This document shows, in pieces, positions 8,304 to 17,247 of a DNA stretch of 64,000 bases. Position numbers and translations under genes: made by a program. Location of the stretch: NCBI GenBank assembly GCA_964653235.1, contig CAZZCP010000004.1, positions 13,619 to 77,618 on the forward strand, in the 5' to 3' direction. Source of the stretch: CAZZCP01 sp964653235 (GTDB lineage Bacteria; Bdellovibrionota; Bdellovibrionia; Bdellovibrionales; UBA840). The notes beneath the pieces were generated by a model. The model worked only from the letters and a program-made list of their open reading frames with translations, did no database searches and was not told the origin of the DNA. Every line of letters begins with the position of its first letter. Within the stretch, counting starts at the first letter, position 1.

Positions 8304-9837
8304 TAAAACTGGCCACCTTGTTGGTTTTTTGAGGGGCTTGCTTTTCTCGCGCCACCTGTCTTTCTTTAGGCTTATGTGGCTTTAGCGGCCTATTTGTAGT
8401 GTTACTGCTCCAATGGCTTTTCTTTTTTCCATGTTTTTTACGCTTTTCCATTGCAACGGCTTTGGCATTTCTTGCTTTAGGCCCTTTGTTAGAAGAACTT
8501 GAGCTGCTACTTGATGCGCTTTTGCTTTGTGAAGAACCAGATCTCTTTCTGTGCGGTCGATTCTCTCTTCTTTGAGATTTTGATTGATCTTTTCTTGAGC
8601 CACGATCTTTACGAATCTCATCAGCAGAGGGAAATTTTTTAAACTCACTCAATAAAAATTCATCATCCAGCCAAGCACTCTCAATTTTATTTTTTAAATA
8701 GGTCTCGATTCGAGCTAGGGCTTCGACATCTTTATCACTTACAAGCGATATAGCTCGGCCTTGATTGCCTGCTCGTCCGGTTCTACCAATACGATGAACA
8801 TAGTTTTCAGCGTCTTCAGGTAAGTCAAAATTAACAACCAACTCGATTCCATCAATATCTAAACCTCGGGCGGCAACATCTGTTGCCACCAAAACTTGCT
8901 TGCTTTGATTTCGAAATTGCTCCATAACCCGATTTCTTTGATTTTGAGTAAGAAGAGAGGAAATCCCAACAGCTGGTATGTCATTGTTAGACAAGAAAAG
9001 AGAAATTCTTTCAACATTGTTTCTATAATTGCTAAAGACAATCATGTTTTTGGGATTCTTTTTTTTGTATAGAGACAATAGATAAGCTGGTTTTTCTTGC
9101 TCGCCAACATGATACAAACTGTGTTCTACATTTTCTGCTGTGAGGCTATCGCGGTCAATGTGACATTCTATGGGCTGAGCTTGAAACTCATAAGCAACCT
9201 GAATCACATCAAAGTTCAATGTCGCACTAAAGACCATAAATTGACGATCTTGAGGAATCCTTCGTAAAACATATACCATATCGTCTTTAAAACCCATATC
9301 AAACATTCGGTCGGCTTCATCAAAGACAACGGCTCGAACTTGTTTTAAATCGACAATATGACTTTTATAGAGGTCAATCAATCGCCCTGGAGTTGCCACA
9401 ATAAACTCTGCACCTTGATCAATTTGTTTTTTCTGTTTGTCGTAATCCACTCCACCATAAATACTGACCGAGCGAATAGAACCATGCTTGCCAAATTTTT
9501 GAACCTCTTGAGAGACTTGTTCGGCGAGTTCACGAGTGGGAACCAAAACCAAAATAAAGTTTCTTTTTTGCCAATCACGAAAGGCTGTTTTTTGCAAATC
9601 GGCCCACTCTTCATCCGATTTTCCCTCTCTCTCGATACGGGCTTGAAGTATACGATGTAACAGCGGAATCACAAAAGCGGCGGTTTTACCGGTACCCGTT
9701 TGCGCTAATCCAGAGATATCCTTACCTTGAATCGCCAAGGGTATTACTTGTTCTTGAATGGCTGTGCATTCGTTAAAGTCAATTTCCTGTAGGCTTTTCT
9801 GAATTTCAGATGCCAATCCCAATTCTGAAAACTTCAT
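8272..9837 (-). CDS. DEAD-box ATP-dependent RNA helicase (RhlE/RhlB type)
   Basis: 521 residues. All core motifs are present: AQTGTGKT (residues 45-52), PTRELAEQ (about 100), ATPGR (about 148), DEAD (173-176), SAT, and HRIGRTGRAG in the second RecA-like domain. A charged insertion (residues 66-92) lies between motifs I and Ia. From about residue 400 a long basic, serine-rich tail follows, typical of RNA-binding extensions. The role is RNA remodelling in ribosome assembly or mRNA decay. ATG 9837 starts it. The neighbouring downstream-strand gene pcnB also acts in RNA decay, though it is transcribed the other way. The 3' end overlaps the secreted-protein gene by 32 bases. Confidence 0.93.
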   Translation of the reverse strand: MKFSELGLASEIQKSLQEIDFNECTAIQEQVIPLAIQGKDISGLAQTGTGKTAAFVIPLLHRILQARIEREGKSDEEWADLQKTAFRDWQKRNFILVLVPTRELAEQVSQEVQKFGKHGSIRSVSIYGGVDYDKQKKQIDQGAEFIVATPGRLIDLYKSHIVDLKQVRAVVFDEADRMFDMGFKDDMVYVLRRIPQDRQFMVFSATLNFDVIQVAYEFQAQPIECHIDRDSLTAENVEHSLYHVGEQEKPAYLLSLYKKKNPKNMIVFSNYRNNVERISLFLSNNDIPAVGISSLLTQNQRNRVMEQFRNQSKQVLVATDVAARGLDIDGIELVVNFDLPEDAENYVHRIGRTGRAGNQGRAISLVSDKDVEALARIETYLKNKIESAWLDDEFLLSEFKKFPSADEIRKDRGSRKDQSKSQRRENRPHRKRSGSSQSKSASSSSSSSSNKGPKARNAKAVAMEKRKKHGKKKSHWSSNTTNRPLKPHKPKERQVAREKQAPQKTNKVASFIKKIFGFGSK

Positions 9838-9878
9838 GTATCTCCTTGGCGCTAAGATTGCATTTTAACCCCAAGATT

Positions 9879-10664
9879 TCAATCTCTTAAAAAGTCAAAT
9901 AGCTGATTCGTAAAGACTTCAGGCTGATCATAGTGCACCCAATGACCCGCTTTTTCAATAAGCGCCCCTTTGATTTTCGGATTTGTAGCCAAGACTCGTT
10001 CAAAAACCTCTTGGCTGAGAGTATCACTATCTGCTCCGCGTACCCAAAGACAGGGCATAGAGAGAGCCTCGACCTCTGACCATCTCTCTTTTTCGTGTAT
10101 GGCCTTAGTGCTCAATAAAATCGCGGTTTCAGAAAACTTCCAATCAAGCCGAGCATCTCTCTTTTCTTCTAAATTTGCATAAAGATAGGCTGACAATACG
10201 GGGTCAAATAGCCGCTCTAAATGCTCTTTGGCCTGCTTTCTAGATTCAAAGGGAGCATTTGCTTTTCGCAAAATATGCTCGATTTCATTTTTGCGAGAGA
10301 GCGAAACATCAGGCCCAATGTCTTCAATGCAGAGTTTATTCAGTCGATTTGGGTGCGATGCGGCAAAGCTCAAGGCAACTCTTCCGCCCATAGAATGACC
10401 CACCAAATGAATCTTTTGCCAGTTGAGGTGATCTAAGATCATCAGAAGATCTGCTGCATAATCCTCTGGGGCATAGCCCGATTCAGGCTGAAAACTCTTG
10501 CCGTGGCCTCTTTGGTCATAGGCTAATACATGAAATTGGGTGGATAGCGCTTTCATGATTCGCTTCCAATTGTTCGCATAGCCCATCAGGCCATGCAAAA
10601 AAACCACCTTGGGCAGTTCCTCTTCTCCCAATCTGAGGACTTGGAATTTTTCTAAAATTCGCAT
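9879..10664 (-). CDS. Alpha/beta hydrolase (YbfF-like esterase)
   Basis: About 261 residues. The alpha/beta hydrolase landmarks are the oxyanion-hole segment VVFLHGLMGYANNW, the nucleophile elbow GHSMGG, and the late catalytic histidine in AGHWVHYDQPE. An RGHGKS segment follows the first strands. This is closest to YbfF-type acyl esterases, but BphD-like C-C hydrolases share the pattern and the substrate is unknown. I place the start at ATG 10664 (MRILEKFQVLRL); an open extension to 10700 would run into the divergent promoter region. It is divergent from pcnB, with 73 bases between starts. Confidence 0.82.
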   Translation of the reverse strand: MRILEKFQVLRLGEEELPKVVFLHGLMGYANNWKRIMKALSTQFHVLAYDQRGHGKSFQPESGYAPEDYAADLLMILDHLNWQKIHLVGHSMGGRVALSFAASHPNRLNKLCIEDIGPDVSLSRKNEIEHILRKANAPFESRKQAKEHLERLFDPVLSAYLYANLEEKRDARLDWKFSETAILLSTKAIHEKERWSEVEALSMPCLWVRGADSDTLSQEVFERVLATNPKIKGALIEKAGHWVHYDQPEVFTNQLFDFLRD

Positions 10665-10737
10665 ATTTCTACTAATACTTAGAAAACCAGCTGCTGACAA
10701 AGGCAGTCATGGCAACAACGCGCATCGAAAAGTGGAT

Positions 10738-12018
10738 ATGCTAAGCTCGCAAAACAAAAGCCTACACCGAGACTGGATCGAAGACTCTGCTTTAAAAGTG
10801 GTCGAAGATTTACAAAAAGCTGGATACGAAAGCTATTTTGTTGGCGGCTGCGTTAGAGATTTACTCGTTGGTTTAAGTCCGAAAGATTTTGATATTGCCA
10901 CCAGCGCCACTCCTGCTGAGGTTAGAAAGTGCATTTCTCATTCCTTTATTATCGGCAAAAGATTTCGTCTCGTGCACGTGCACCGACGAGATCAGGTGTA
11001 TGAAGTTGCCACTTTTCGTCGTGATCCAAGCCCTGAAGAAAAAGAAAGTGATGACCTCAGCGGCGACAATCTTTTTGGTGACCCCCAAAAAGATGCCTGC
11101 CGTAGAGACTTTACGATCAATGGCATTTTCTATGACTCGGTCAAAGACGAGATTATTGACTATGTAGAAGGCATGCAAGATATCCAAGATCGCTGCATTC
11201 GAATGATTGGCGAACCACAAACTCGACTTTTAGAAGATCCCATTCGAATTTTACGCGCCCTAAGACTCTCGCATAAATTGGGTTTTCAAATTGAACCTGA
11301 ATTACGAGAGGCAATGCAGAGCTCTGGTGAAAGTTTAAAACGATCTGTGTTACCAAGAAAGCGTGAAGAACTGCTTAAAATTTTAAAACTTAAAAATGCA
11401 CCTCTTGCCCTGCAAGAGGCTCATGATCTTGATATCTTAGAGAACTGTTTTCCGACATTGAATGAGGTGTACCAAGACACCGAAATGACCCAAGTCTTTT
11501 TTCATTATATGCAATTTCTGAATCCTTGGATGAATTCCAATTGCTCTCCAACTCGACTGTTTAGTTTGCTTTTGTATGCCTATAGCAAAGCGAAGTTCAA
11601 AGACTTTGATGAAACCAATACAAACTACTGGAATACCGAGACCAATAGTGATTTAAAAGTTTTTCTTCGCGATGAGTTGGGAATGTTCAATGCTGAACAA
11701 GAGAGCTTGTGCAATTGTTTCAAAAAAATTCCTATCTTAAAAAATCCCAAAAAATACCAGCAAATGGCAGCCAAACAAAAAATTAAATTTCTTTCTCAAG
11801 ACTGCTTTGAAATGGCACTCGATTTTAGCAAAGAAGATTTCCTCGTTAATGCTGAGGATCTTCACTTTTGGTATAGAGAATATAGTCAAAAGCTTCCACA
11901 AATCCTAGACCACGAAGACAAGAAACTAGAACAAGCCAAGAAGAGAAAGAAACAAAATTATCGCAAAAAGGCCGGCAACCATAAGAAAAAGCCGTCTCGA
12001 AAAACAGATTCTCATTGA
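10738..12018 (+). CDS. pcnB: Poly(A) polymerase PcnB (class II nucleotidyltransferase)
   Basis: 426 residues of the tRNA-nucleotidyltransferase/poly(A) polymerase superfamily. The nucleotidyltransferase head shows FVGGCVRDLL and the metal-binding DFDIATSAT, then RRDFTINGIFYD and EDPIRILRALRL. The segment IIGKRFRLVHVHRRDQVYEV fits PcnB better than CCA-adding enzymes. The C-terminus is a lysine-rich RNA-binding tail (KKRKKQNYRKKAGNHKKK). PcnB adds 3' A-tails that mark RNA for degradation. ATG 10738 gives a normal N-terminus; the frame is open further upstream, but that part overlaps the divergent hydrolase gene. CCA-adding activity cannot be excluded. Confidence 0.85.
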   Translation: MLSSQNKSLHRDWIEDSALKVVEDLQKAGYESYFVGGCVRDLLVGLSPKDFDIATSATPAEVRKCISHSFIIGKRFRLVHVHRRDQVYEVATFRRDPSPEEKESDDLSGDNLFGDPQKDACRRDFTINGIFYDSVKDEIIDYVEGMQDIQDRCIRMIGEPQTRLLEDPIRILRALRLSHKLGFQIEPELREAMQSSGESLKRSVLPRKREELLKILKLKNAPLALQEAHDLDILENCFPTLNEVYQDTEMTQVFFHYMQFLNPWMNSNCSPTRLFSLLLYAYSKAKFKDFDETNTNYWNTETNSDLKVFLRDELGMFNAEQESLCNCFKKIPILKNPKKYQQMAAKQKIKFLSQDCFEMALDFSKEDFLVNAEDLHFWYREYSQKLPQILDHEDKKLEQAKKRKKQNYRKKAGNHKKKPSRKTDSH

Positions 12019-12038
12019 CCTGTTCTGATCTGAGAATC
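12007..12038. terminator. Inverted repeat between convergent genes, possible bidirectional terminator
   Basis: A perfect 8-base inverted repeat (GATTCTCA at 12007-12014 and TGAGAATC at 12031-12038, loop 16) spans the stop of pcnB and the space before the stop of the convergent lipoprotein gene. No T-run follows in either direction, so termination is only a possibility. Confidence 0.35.
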
Positions 12039-12040
12039 AC

Positions 12041-12565
12041 TTAGTCACAAGTTTCCCAACGTGACTCTATAGCTATAGATTGCAGTAGTATCTTCAGAGT
12101 CTGATCGTTTTCACCACAGAGGCGATCTCCATCACAGCCACTGCGGTATTCACCAAGATTCCAGCTTAAAACCTCAGAGTTTGATACAACCTCAAGATTC
12201 GCGTACGGAAATACAAACTGTGCAGTACAGTATTGTTCACCTGAAGGTCGCTCCATGCAAACTTTAGATGCATCTAAAATCTCTAAAATTCTTTGATGAT
12301 CTTGCTCTAGCAAACATTTATTATCTGTTTCTGAGAGAAAAACTCCGGTTTTAAGATCAACTTGATGAGGAAATTCATCAAGCTCATTCCAAGGACCAAA
12401 AGCCAAACTAAGGTACTCACTTTGATTTAGTGCTGCACTACTTTGAGCAGGAAAGGTTTCTGTTCTACCTTCTCCTCCAACTGGCTCTGATTGAGAAGAG
12501 CAGTTTTGATACGCAAGTATCAAGGCGGTAAGAATAAATAAAAACCAAAATATATTTTTCTTCAT
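12041..12565 (-). CDS. Putative lipoprotein of unknown function
   Basis: 174 residues starting at ATG 12565 (MKKNIFWFLFILTALILAYQNCSSQ). The hydrophobic signal runs straight into QNCSS, so a lipobox with asparagine at -1 is likely. The mature part has several cysteines (KCLLEQ, VCMERPSGEQYC, GCDGDRLCG) that could form disulphides in the periplasm. No family is recognised. The upstream PilZ gene overlaps the start of this frame by a few bases and is on the same strand, so they are probably co-transcribed. Confidence 0.62.
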   Translation of the reverse strand: MKKNIFWFLFILTALILAYQNCSSQSEPVGGEGRTETFPAQSSAALNQSEYLSLAFGPWNELDEFPHQVDLKTGVFLSETDNKCLLEQDHQRILEILDASKVCMERPSGEQYCTAQFVFPYANLEVVSNSEVLSWNLGEYRSGCDGDRLCGENDQTLKILLQSIAIESRWETCD

Positions 12566-12573
12566 AGTGTGTC

Positions 12574-13242
12574 CTAGGCTAAAAACTCTAAACCATAATT
12601 CCATTGTGCTTGAAAATTGCTCTGCTTGTCTTTTTTCATCGCTTCTCTCCAGCAAATTCTCGCTTTTACATTACGAAATTTTTCAGAAAAAGGAACTGGT
12701 ACTTTCAAAGTAACATGGTCGCCAACATGAAACTCCTTGTCTTTAGAATAGACTCTTGCGCCAGAAACAGAAAGATTAATGATTGCCGCATTCTTGTCAA
12801 AATCTTTAGAGGCTCGATCTGTGATAAGGCTAGCATATTGAAAGGTTCGAAAACGAGGATTAGAGCGATAACAAAATTGCTCTCCTGTTAGGAGCTTTAA
12901 TAATAAACCGTTTACACTCTCTCGCTCTTCTTCAACGTTTACAATAACCATTCTTTTATAGGTAAGAACTCTTTTTTTGGCATCTTCATCAATCTCTGTA
13001 GCGGTAATCATGATCGGCAATTTATAGTGTAAAGCGATAGAATCTATCATATCCATTTGTTTGTTATTGAAATCAGAGAATGAAAAAACCACAGCATCAA
13101 AATAGTTCGAAGCTAAAGCCTCTAAGACTCTTTTAGCACTATCAACGTGGTAGCTAAAAAATTGACTTTCTTTTTTTAGCTCTGATTGAACCTTGTAAAA
13201 AGAATGATGTGATTTCGATACAATCAAAATATTTTTTAACAT
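12574..13242 (-). CDS. Pseudo-receiver/PilZ protein (paralogue A)
   Basis: 222 residues. Residues 1-120 have the alternating strand/helix pattern of a response-regulator receiver domain, but the acidic pair is replaced (ILIVSKS) and the phosphoacceptor position is Ser54 in FDAVVFSFSD, so phosphorylation looks impossible. Residues 125-222 form a PilZ domain with the RxxxR motif (RSNPR) and NLSVSG, so cyclic-di-GMP binding is likely. A second protein of the same build lies at 15808-16494. Such proteins are expected to be cytoplasmic c-di-GMP effectors acting on motility, surface behaviour or predation. ATG 13242 starts it, with GGAGGGGG just ahead. Confidence 0.78.
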   Translation of the reverse strand: MLKNILIVSKSHHSFYKVQSELKKESQFFSYHVDSAKRVLEALASNYFDAVVFSFSDFNNKQMDMIDSIALHYKLPIMITATEIDEDAKKRVLTYKRMVIVNVEEERESVNGLLLKLLTGEQFCYRSNPRFRTFQYASLITDRASKDFDKNAAIINLSVSGARVYSKDKEFHVGDHVTLKVPVPFSEKFRNVKARICWREAMKKDKQSNFQAQWNYGLEFLA

Positions 13243-13510
13243 GGCCCCCTCCGATACATATAATTACAGCAAATAGGGTGCCAGACCAAAGCCCTATTGT
13301 TTTCACTCAGAGTCGATTGTTGATAAAACTTTAAACCCAAGGCAAAAACTTCGACACTGTCTCAAATTGAGAAAATCTAGGGTGTAATTAGATCTCATAT
13401 AATATTATGACCTGCGGCTCATTAAGAATGATAAAATCACAGCATGCTCTAATGGCTTTTTTTAGATGAATTGATTGACCGCAGTTTCAGAGCCTAAGAA
13501 AATAGAGTCT
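13243..13510. other. Divergent intergenic region between the PilZ and PPM-like genes
   Basis: 268 bases upstream of both genes. A TATAAT hexamer occurs on the plus strand at 13398-13403, but I see no convincing -35 partner. No RNA gene or repeat is apparent. Confidence 0.4.
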
Positions 13511-14401
13511 ATGTCAAATGATGAATATTCACAAAAAAGAATCTTAGAACTCGAGGCTGAGCTACAGAGAAAGTCTTCGGAACTCCTAATGTATAAAGAA
13601 GAGATTTCAAGAATCAATGCCCAACTCGAAAAGCTCATTGAGCGAGTTCGAAAAGAGCTCGAAATGGGCAATCAGATTCACGAGTTTTTATTGCCAACCG
13701 AAATTCCCAATATTCCTGGCTTTGAGTTTAGTGCCAAATTCAAACCCTCTTCGATTTCTGGAGGTGATTACTATGAAATACTTCATCATGAAGACAAATC
13801 TCGTTTTGGTCTTCTTATGGCAAGTTCATCTGGCTATTCTATGTCAGCCTTATTTCTAAGTGTATTGTTAAAATACACTTCAAAAATGGCTTCTAGAGGA
13901 TCGATGGGGCCAAAAGATTTTTTAGTTGAAATTCAAAATGAGATGCAAAAAAAGATGACCGAAGAAGATAGCGCAAGTGTTTTTTATGCTAGCTTTGATC
14001 GTCGAAACAATGAACTTACATATACTTGCTGTGGTCATATTTTAGTAGCACATTATAGCTATTCACAAAAAGAATGCCGAGAATTACCGGCAGAAGAATC
14101 AAGAATTGTAAAAGCAAAAAAATTAGACATGAAAGAGCACGTCTTGGTTTTAGAACCTAGAGACCGCTTGTTGTTATGTTCTGAAGGCCTTCTCTTTGAA
14201 GAAAATCCTAATGGAGAGTTTTTTGGTAAGTCTAAGATTTTGCAAATTTTTGAGAAAGAAATAGCACTATCACCCCATGAACTTAGAAATGAGATTTTTG
14301 TTCATGCCCAAGAGTTTCGCCAGCATAAAGAGCAAAAAGCCGACCAGAGTCTTCTTTTGATGGAAGTGAAAGATCGCGTTATAAGCCTAGCTCGCTCATA
14401 A
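13511..14401 (+). CDS. Degenerate PPM/SpoIIE-type phosphatase with N-terminal coiled coil
   Basis: About 296 residues. Residues 5-60 are a charged coiled coil (RILELEAELQRKSSELLMYK). The rest aligns with the RsbU/SpoIIE PP2C-like domain: SGGDYYEI keeps the first metal aspartate, but the GDVSGHG motif reads ASSSGYS, the later TDG reads SEG, and the terminal DD(I/M)T motif reads ADQS. Three of four metal-site positions are therefore altered, suggesting a non-catalytic signalling protein. The start is uncertain: ATG 13511 is preferred, TTG 13475 is possible. It lies between two PilZ genes, divergent from the first, with citrate synthase following. Confidence 0.72.
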   Translation: MSNDEYSQKRILELEAELQRKSSELLMYKEEISRINAQLEKLIERVRKELEMGNQIHEFLLPTEIPNIPGFEFSAKFKPSSISGGDYYEILHHEDKSRFGLLMASSSGYSMSALFLSVLLKYTSKMASRGSMGPKDFLVEIQNEMQKKMTEEDSASVFYASFDRRNNELTYTCCGHILVAHYSYSQKECRELPAEESRIVKAKKLDMKEHVLVLEPRDRLLLCSEGLLFEENPNGEFFGKSKILQIFEKEIALSPHELRNEIFVHAQEFRQHKEQKADQSLLLMEVKDRVISLARS

Positions 14402-14487
14402 TGCGATCTGCAAGTTTCATCTAATGCTTTCATCGCTTACAATAATCCGCTAATATTTGAGCTTAAAAGTATCAACAGGGAGTATTT

Positions 14488-15621
14488 ATGGTAGAAGTTT
14501 ACGAAGGCGCATTAGATAGAGGCTTAGAAGGGGTCATTGCTTGCACGACAAAAATCTCATTTATTGTTGATGCTACGCTTACTTATAGAGGCTATACAAT
14601 CGAAGACCTTGCCGCCAATTCGAGTTTTGAAGAAACAATTTATTTGCTCTGGAACGATCGTCTCCCCACAGAAAATGAATTAAAGACTTTTCGCTCTGAA
14701 ATAAGTAAAGAAATGAATCTCGATGCAAATTTGCTACAATTCTTAAAAAATCTTCCCACTACTAATGTTCACCCTATGGCCTGGCTTAGAACTGCCGTTT
14801 CAACTCTTGGCCTTTATGATAAAGAAGCTGAAGACTCCACTGAGGAGGCCAATCAAAGAAAGGCCATCCGCTTAACTGCAAAAATTGGCAGTCTCGTTGC
14901 TGCTTTCTCGCGGTTTCGGGATGGCAAAGATTTTGTTGCTGCCAACCCAGAGAAGTCTCTCGCTTGGAACTTTCTCTATCAGCTTTTTGGTACAGAGCCT
15001 GATGATGAAAAAGTAAAGATATTTGATACTTGTTTGATATTGCATGCTGACCACGAACTAAACTGCTCTGCTTTTTCTGCTCGTGTAACATCTTCTTCTT
15101 TGAGCGATGCCTACTCTTCTGTCGTTTCAGCTATTGGTGCTTTAAAAGGACCATTGCATGGAGGAGCCAATGAACAAGTGATGAGAATGCTGAAAGAGAT
15201 CGGCACTGTCGAAAAAGCCAAAAAGTGGGTCACAGAGGCTCTAGCACGCAAAGAGAAAATTATGGGTTTTGGCCACAGAGTTTATAAAAACGGTGACCCA
15301 CGGGCCAAAATTTTGAGAAATATGAGCCAATCGATGACTCAAAATAGTGCCGAGCCTCATTGGTTTGAGATGTCTACGACGATAGATGATACGGTTCAGG
15401 CTGAGAAAGGGCTATTGCCAAATGTCGATTTTTATTCTGCGACTGTTTACTACAGTATGGGAATACCTATAGACCTATTTACACCCATTTTTGCTGTATC
15501 AAGAACAACCGGATGGCTCGCTCATATTTTTGAACAATACTCTAACAACCGTATTTACCGACCACGTGCGAAGTGGGAAGGAAAAGAGGGCCTCAAGTAC
15601 AAGCCAATTGCCGAAAGATGA
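14488..15621 (+). CDS. gltA: Citrate synthase
   Basis: 377 residues, condensing acetyl-CoA with oxaloacetate. Key segments are LHADHELNCSAFSARV with its catalytic histidine region, GPLHGGANEQV, and GFGHRVYKNGDPRAKIL with the second histidine and the arginines that bind substrate; a catalytic aspartate region follows (NVDFYSATVYY). The length matches the shorter dimeric citrate synthases rather than the 430-residue hexameric enterobacterial type. ATG 14488 has AGGGAG seven bases ahead. A 2-methylcitrate synthase role is possible since the families are close. A rho-independent terminator follows. Confidence 0.92.
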   Translation: MVEVYEGALDRGLEGVIACTTKISFIVDATLTYRGYTIEDLAANSSFEETIYLLWNDRLPTENELKTFRSEISKEMNLDANLLQFLKNLPTTNVHPMAWLRTAVSTLGLYDKEAEDSTEEANQRKAIRLTAKIGSLVAAFSRFRDGKDFVAANPEKSLAWNFLYQLFGTEPDDEKVKIFDTCLILHADHELNCSAFSARVTSSSLSDAYSSVVSAIGALKGPLHGGANEQVMRMLKEIGTVEKAKKWVTEALARKEKIMGFGHRVYKNGDPRAKILRNMSQSMTQNSAEPHWFEMSTTIDDTVQAEKGLLPNVDFYSATVYYSMGIPIDLFTPIFAVSRTTGWLAHIFEQYSNNRIYRPRAKWEGKEGLKYKPIAER

Positions 15622-15686
15622 GCTGAAGGACTGAGTAGAAGATAAAAGCCCTACACAGTCTGCTTAATTCTCATTGCTAAAAAATG

Positions 15687-15711
15687 ACCGGCCCTTGGTC
15701 GGTTAATTTTT
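15687..15711 (+). terminator. Rho-independent terminator after citrate synthase
   Basis: A 7-base-pair stem (ACCGGCC / GGTCGGT with one G-T pair) around a CTT loop at 15687-15703 is followed by TAATTTTT. It lies 65 bases after the citrate synthase stop and before the next PilZ gene, so it probably ends gltA transcription. Confidence 0.75.
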
Positions 15712-15807
15712 GTATAAAATATCCACGTTTTCTCTAAGTTTCTAAAATTCCTAGTTTTTTCTAATTTTATTAGACTTTGTACCGATCTGTTTTTATAGGA
15801 GTTTTCT

Positions 15808-16494
15808 ATGGCCTCGAAAGCGATACTTGTTTCGAAACCATGTGCAGATGAGTTACTTCTTAAGCAAAAACTACATGATTCTGGAGAATTTGAAGTCGAT
15901 TCTGTTCATAGTGCTAGCGAAACTACAGATTTATTAAAAAGCAAGAATTACGACCTTTGTATTTTCAATTTCAATCGCTTTCGAAAAAGTCAGTATGACT
16001 TGGCTTTGAAAATGCGAAACCTTGGCTACAAGTTTCCGATTATGGCAACAGCAAATGAAATCGATTTTTCTGAGCTCCCCAATGAAGTTTTTCAAGAGCT
16101 TTTGATTCTAGAAAAACCTTTTCATGAAAAAGATCTTATTGGCGTCAGCAAAAAGCTAATACAGGGTAAAAAGGTCGATCAAAGAATCCACCGAAGGTAT
16201 CCCACCAACCAGATTGCTAAAGTCGAACTTGTAACCGAAGGTAGTTTGCATGACAGCCATATGTTCAATCTCTCAAAAGGTGGCGCCTATATTGAGTTAC
16301 CGCAAGATCTCAAGCTCGATGAAGGAGATTTGCTACGACTCGATATTCACTTAGCACAAATAGACAAAAAGCACGACTTACATGCCAAAGTGGTGTGGAC
16401 CAACAAACAAGCACGCTGGAATATGGGTCAATCTGTAGGAGTAGAGTTTATCTCTCCAGATGATATTTATTCTACTTTGCTCGATAGCTTTTAG
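15808..16494 (+). CDS. Pseudo-receiver/PilZ protein (paralogue B)
   Basis: 228 residues with the same two-domain plan as the protein at 12574-13242. The receiver-like part again has SK in place of the acidic pair (AILVSKP) and Asn54 at the phosphoacceptor position (YDLCIFNFNR), but it keeps the conserved lysine-proline (LILEKPF). The PilZ domain from about residue 130 carries RIHRR (RxxxR) and NLSKGG (NxSxxG), so c-di-GMP binding is likely. It ends with a conserved-looking VGVEFISPDD. ATG 15808 follows AGGAG by six bases. It is likely a c-di-GMP-responsive regulator; the target is unknown. Confidence 0.8.
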   Translation: MASKAILVSKPCADELLLKQKLHDSGEFEVDSVHSASETTDLLKSKNYDLCIFNFNRFRKSQYDLALKMRNLGYKFPIMATANEIDFSELPNEVFQELLILEKPFHEKDLIGVSKKLIQGKKVDQRIHRRYPTNQIAKVELVTEGSLHDSHMFNLSKGGAYIELPQDLKLDEGDLLRLDIHLAQIDKKHDLHAKVVWTNKQARWNMGQSVGVEFISPDDIYSTLLDSF

Positions 16495-16510
16495 TTGATA
16501 ACTTAAACAC

Positions 16511-17221
16511 ATGTTAGAATTTGATGCCAAACTGATTCACTCTGTTTTGCGACTCAGTTTTTATTCTCCAAAAACTGCAAATAGCTTTGACCTTCCTGCG
16601 GCTCTTAAGCTTCGTGAGTTCTATAGTGAAAATCAATACTCTGCCATTTTGTTTCGCTCAAGCCATCCAAAAGTATTTTGTTCCGGAGGAAACCTCAGAA
16701 CCTATGCCTTGTCGAAAATCAATGAGGGCAAAAAAATCAATAAACAAATTAGAGAGATTTTAGTTCATTTTCAGCAATTACCCGTACCTAAAGTTGCTCT
16801 GGTCGAAGGAGATGTTTACGGTGGCGGCTTAGAACTTTTAAGTTGTTTTGATCATATTATTGCCCTGCCACATACACAGTTCTGTTTTTGGCAAAGAAAA
16901 ATGGCACTCAGTTTTGGGTGGGGTGGAGGAGAAAGATTGCGAGCACGCCTCGGCCCCAAAGTCTTAGAACAACTATCCTTGCAAGCTGCATCGCTAAGTT
17001 GTCATAAAGCTCTCCAGATAGGCTTGATCGACGAAATTGCCTCTGCTCACAATTTGCAAGAGAGGGCGGATTCTTACATAACAAAACAAAAGCAGCTCCC
17101 TCGAATTCCTTTTGGCTTTCTCAAAGACCAAGACAAAAAAGATGAGAGCAAAATTTTTGAACAACTTTGGGGAAACCCAGAACACATTCAAATACTTAGA
17201 AATTTTATTAAGAAGAACTAG
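16511..17221 (+). CDS. Enoyl-CoA hydratase/isomerase-family protein
   Basis: 236 residues of the crotonase fold. The two oxyanion-hole segments are visible: KVFCSGGNLRTY and VEGDVYGGGLELLSCFD. Acidic catalytic residues typical of enoyl-CoA hydratase are not obvious in FCFWQRKMALSFGWGGGERL, so the reaction (hydratase, isomerase, or hydrolase) is open. It follows the PilZ gene after 16 bases and might be co-transcribed, but no functional link is evident. A second crotonase-fold gene, clearly part of the leucine operon, lies at 26207-26980. Confidence 0.8.
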   Translation: MLEFDAKLIHSVLRLSFYSPKTANSFDLPAALKLREFYSENQYSAILFRSSHPKVFCSGGNLRTYALSKINEGKKINKQIREILVHFQQLPVPKVALVEGDVYGGGLELLSCFDHIIALPHTQFCFWQRKMALSFGWGGGERLRARLGPKVLEQLSLQAASLSCHKALQIGLIDEIASAHNLQERADSYITKQKQLPRIPFGFLKDQDKKDESKIFEQLWGNPEHIQILRNFIKKN

Positions 17222-17247
17222 GCAGCTTGAGCTTTTCTAATTGCTCC

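Noticed and set aside
10609..10737. Upstream extension of the pcnB frame
   Set aside because: It overlaps the divergent hydrolase gene and has no PcnB-like sequence before residue 44; ATG 10738 fits the family.
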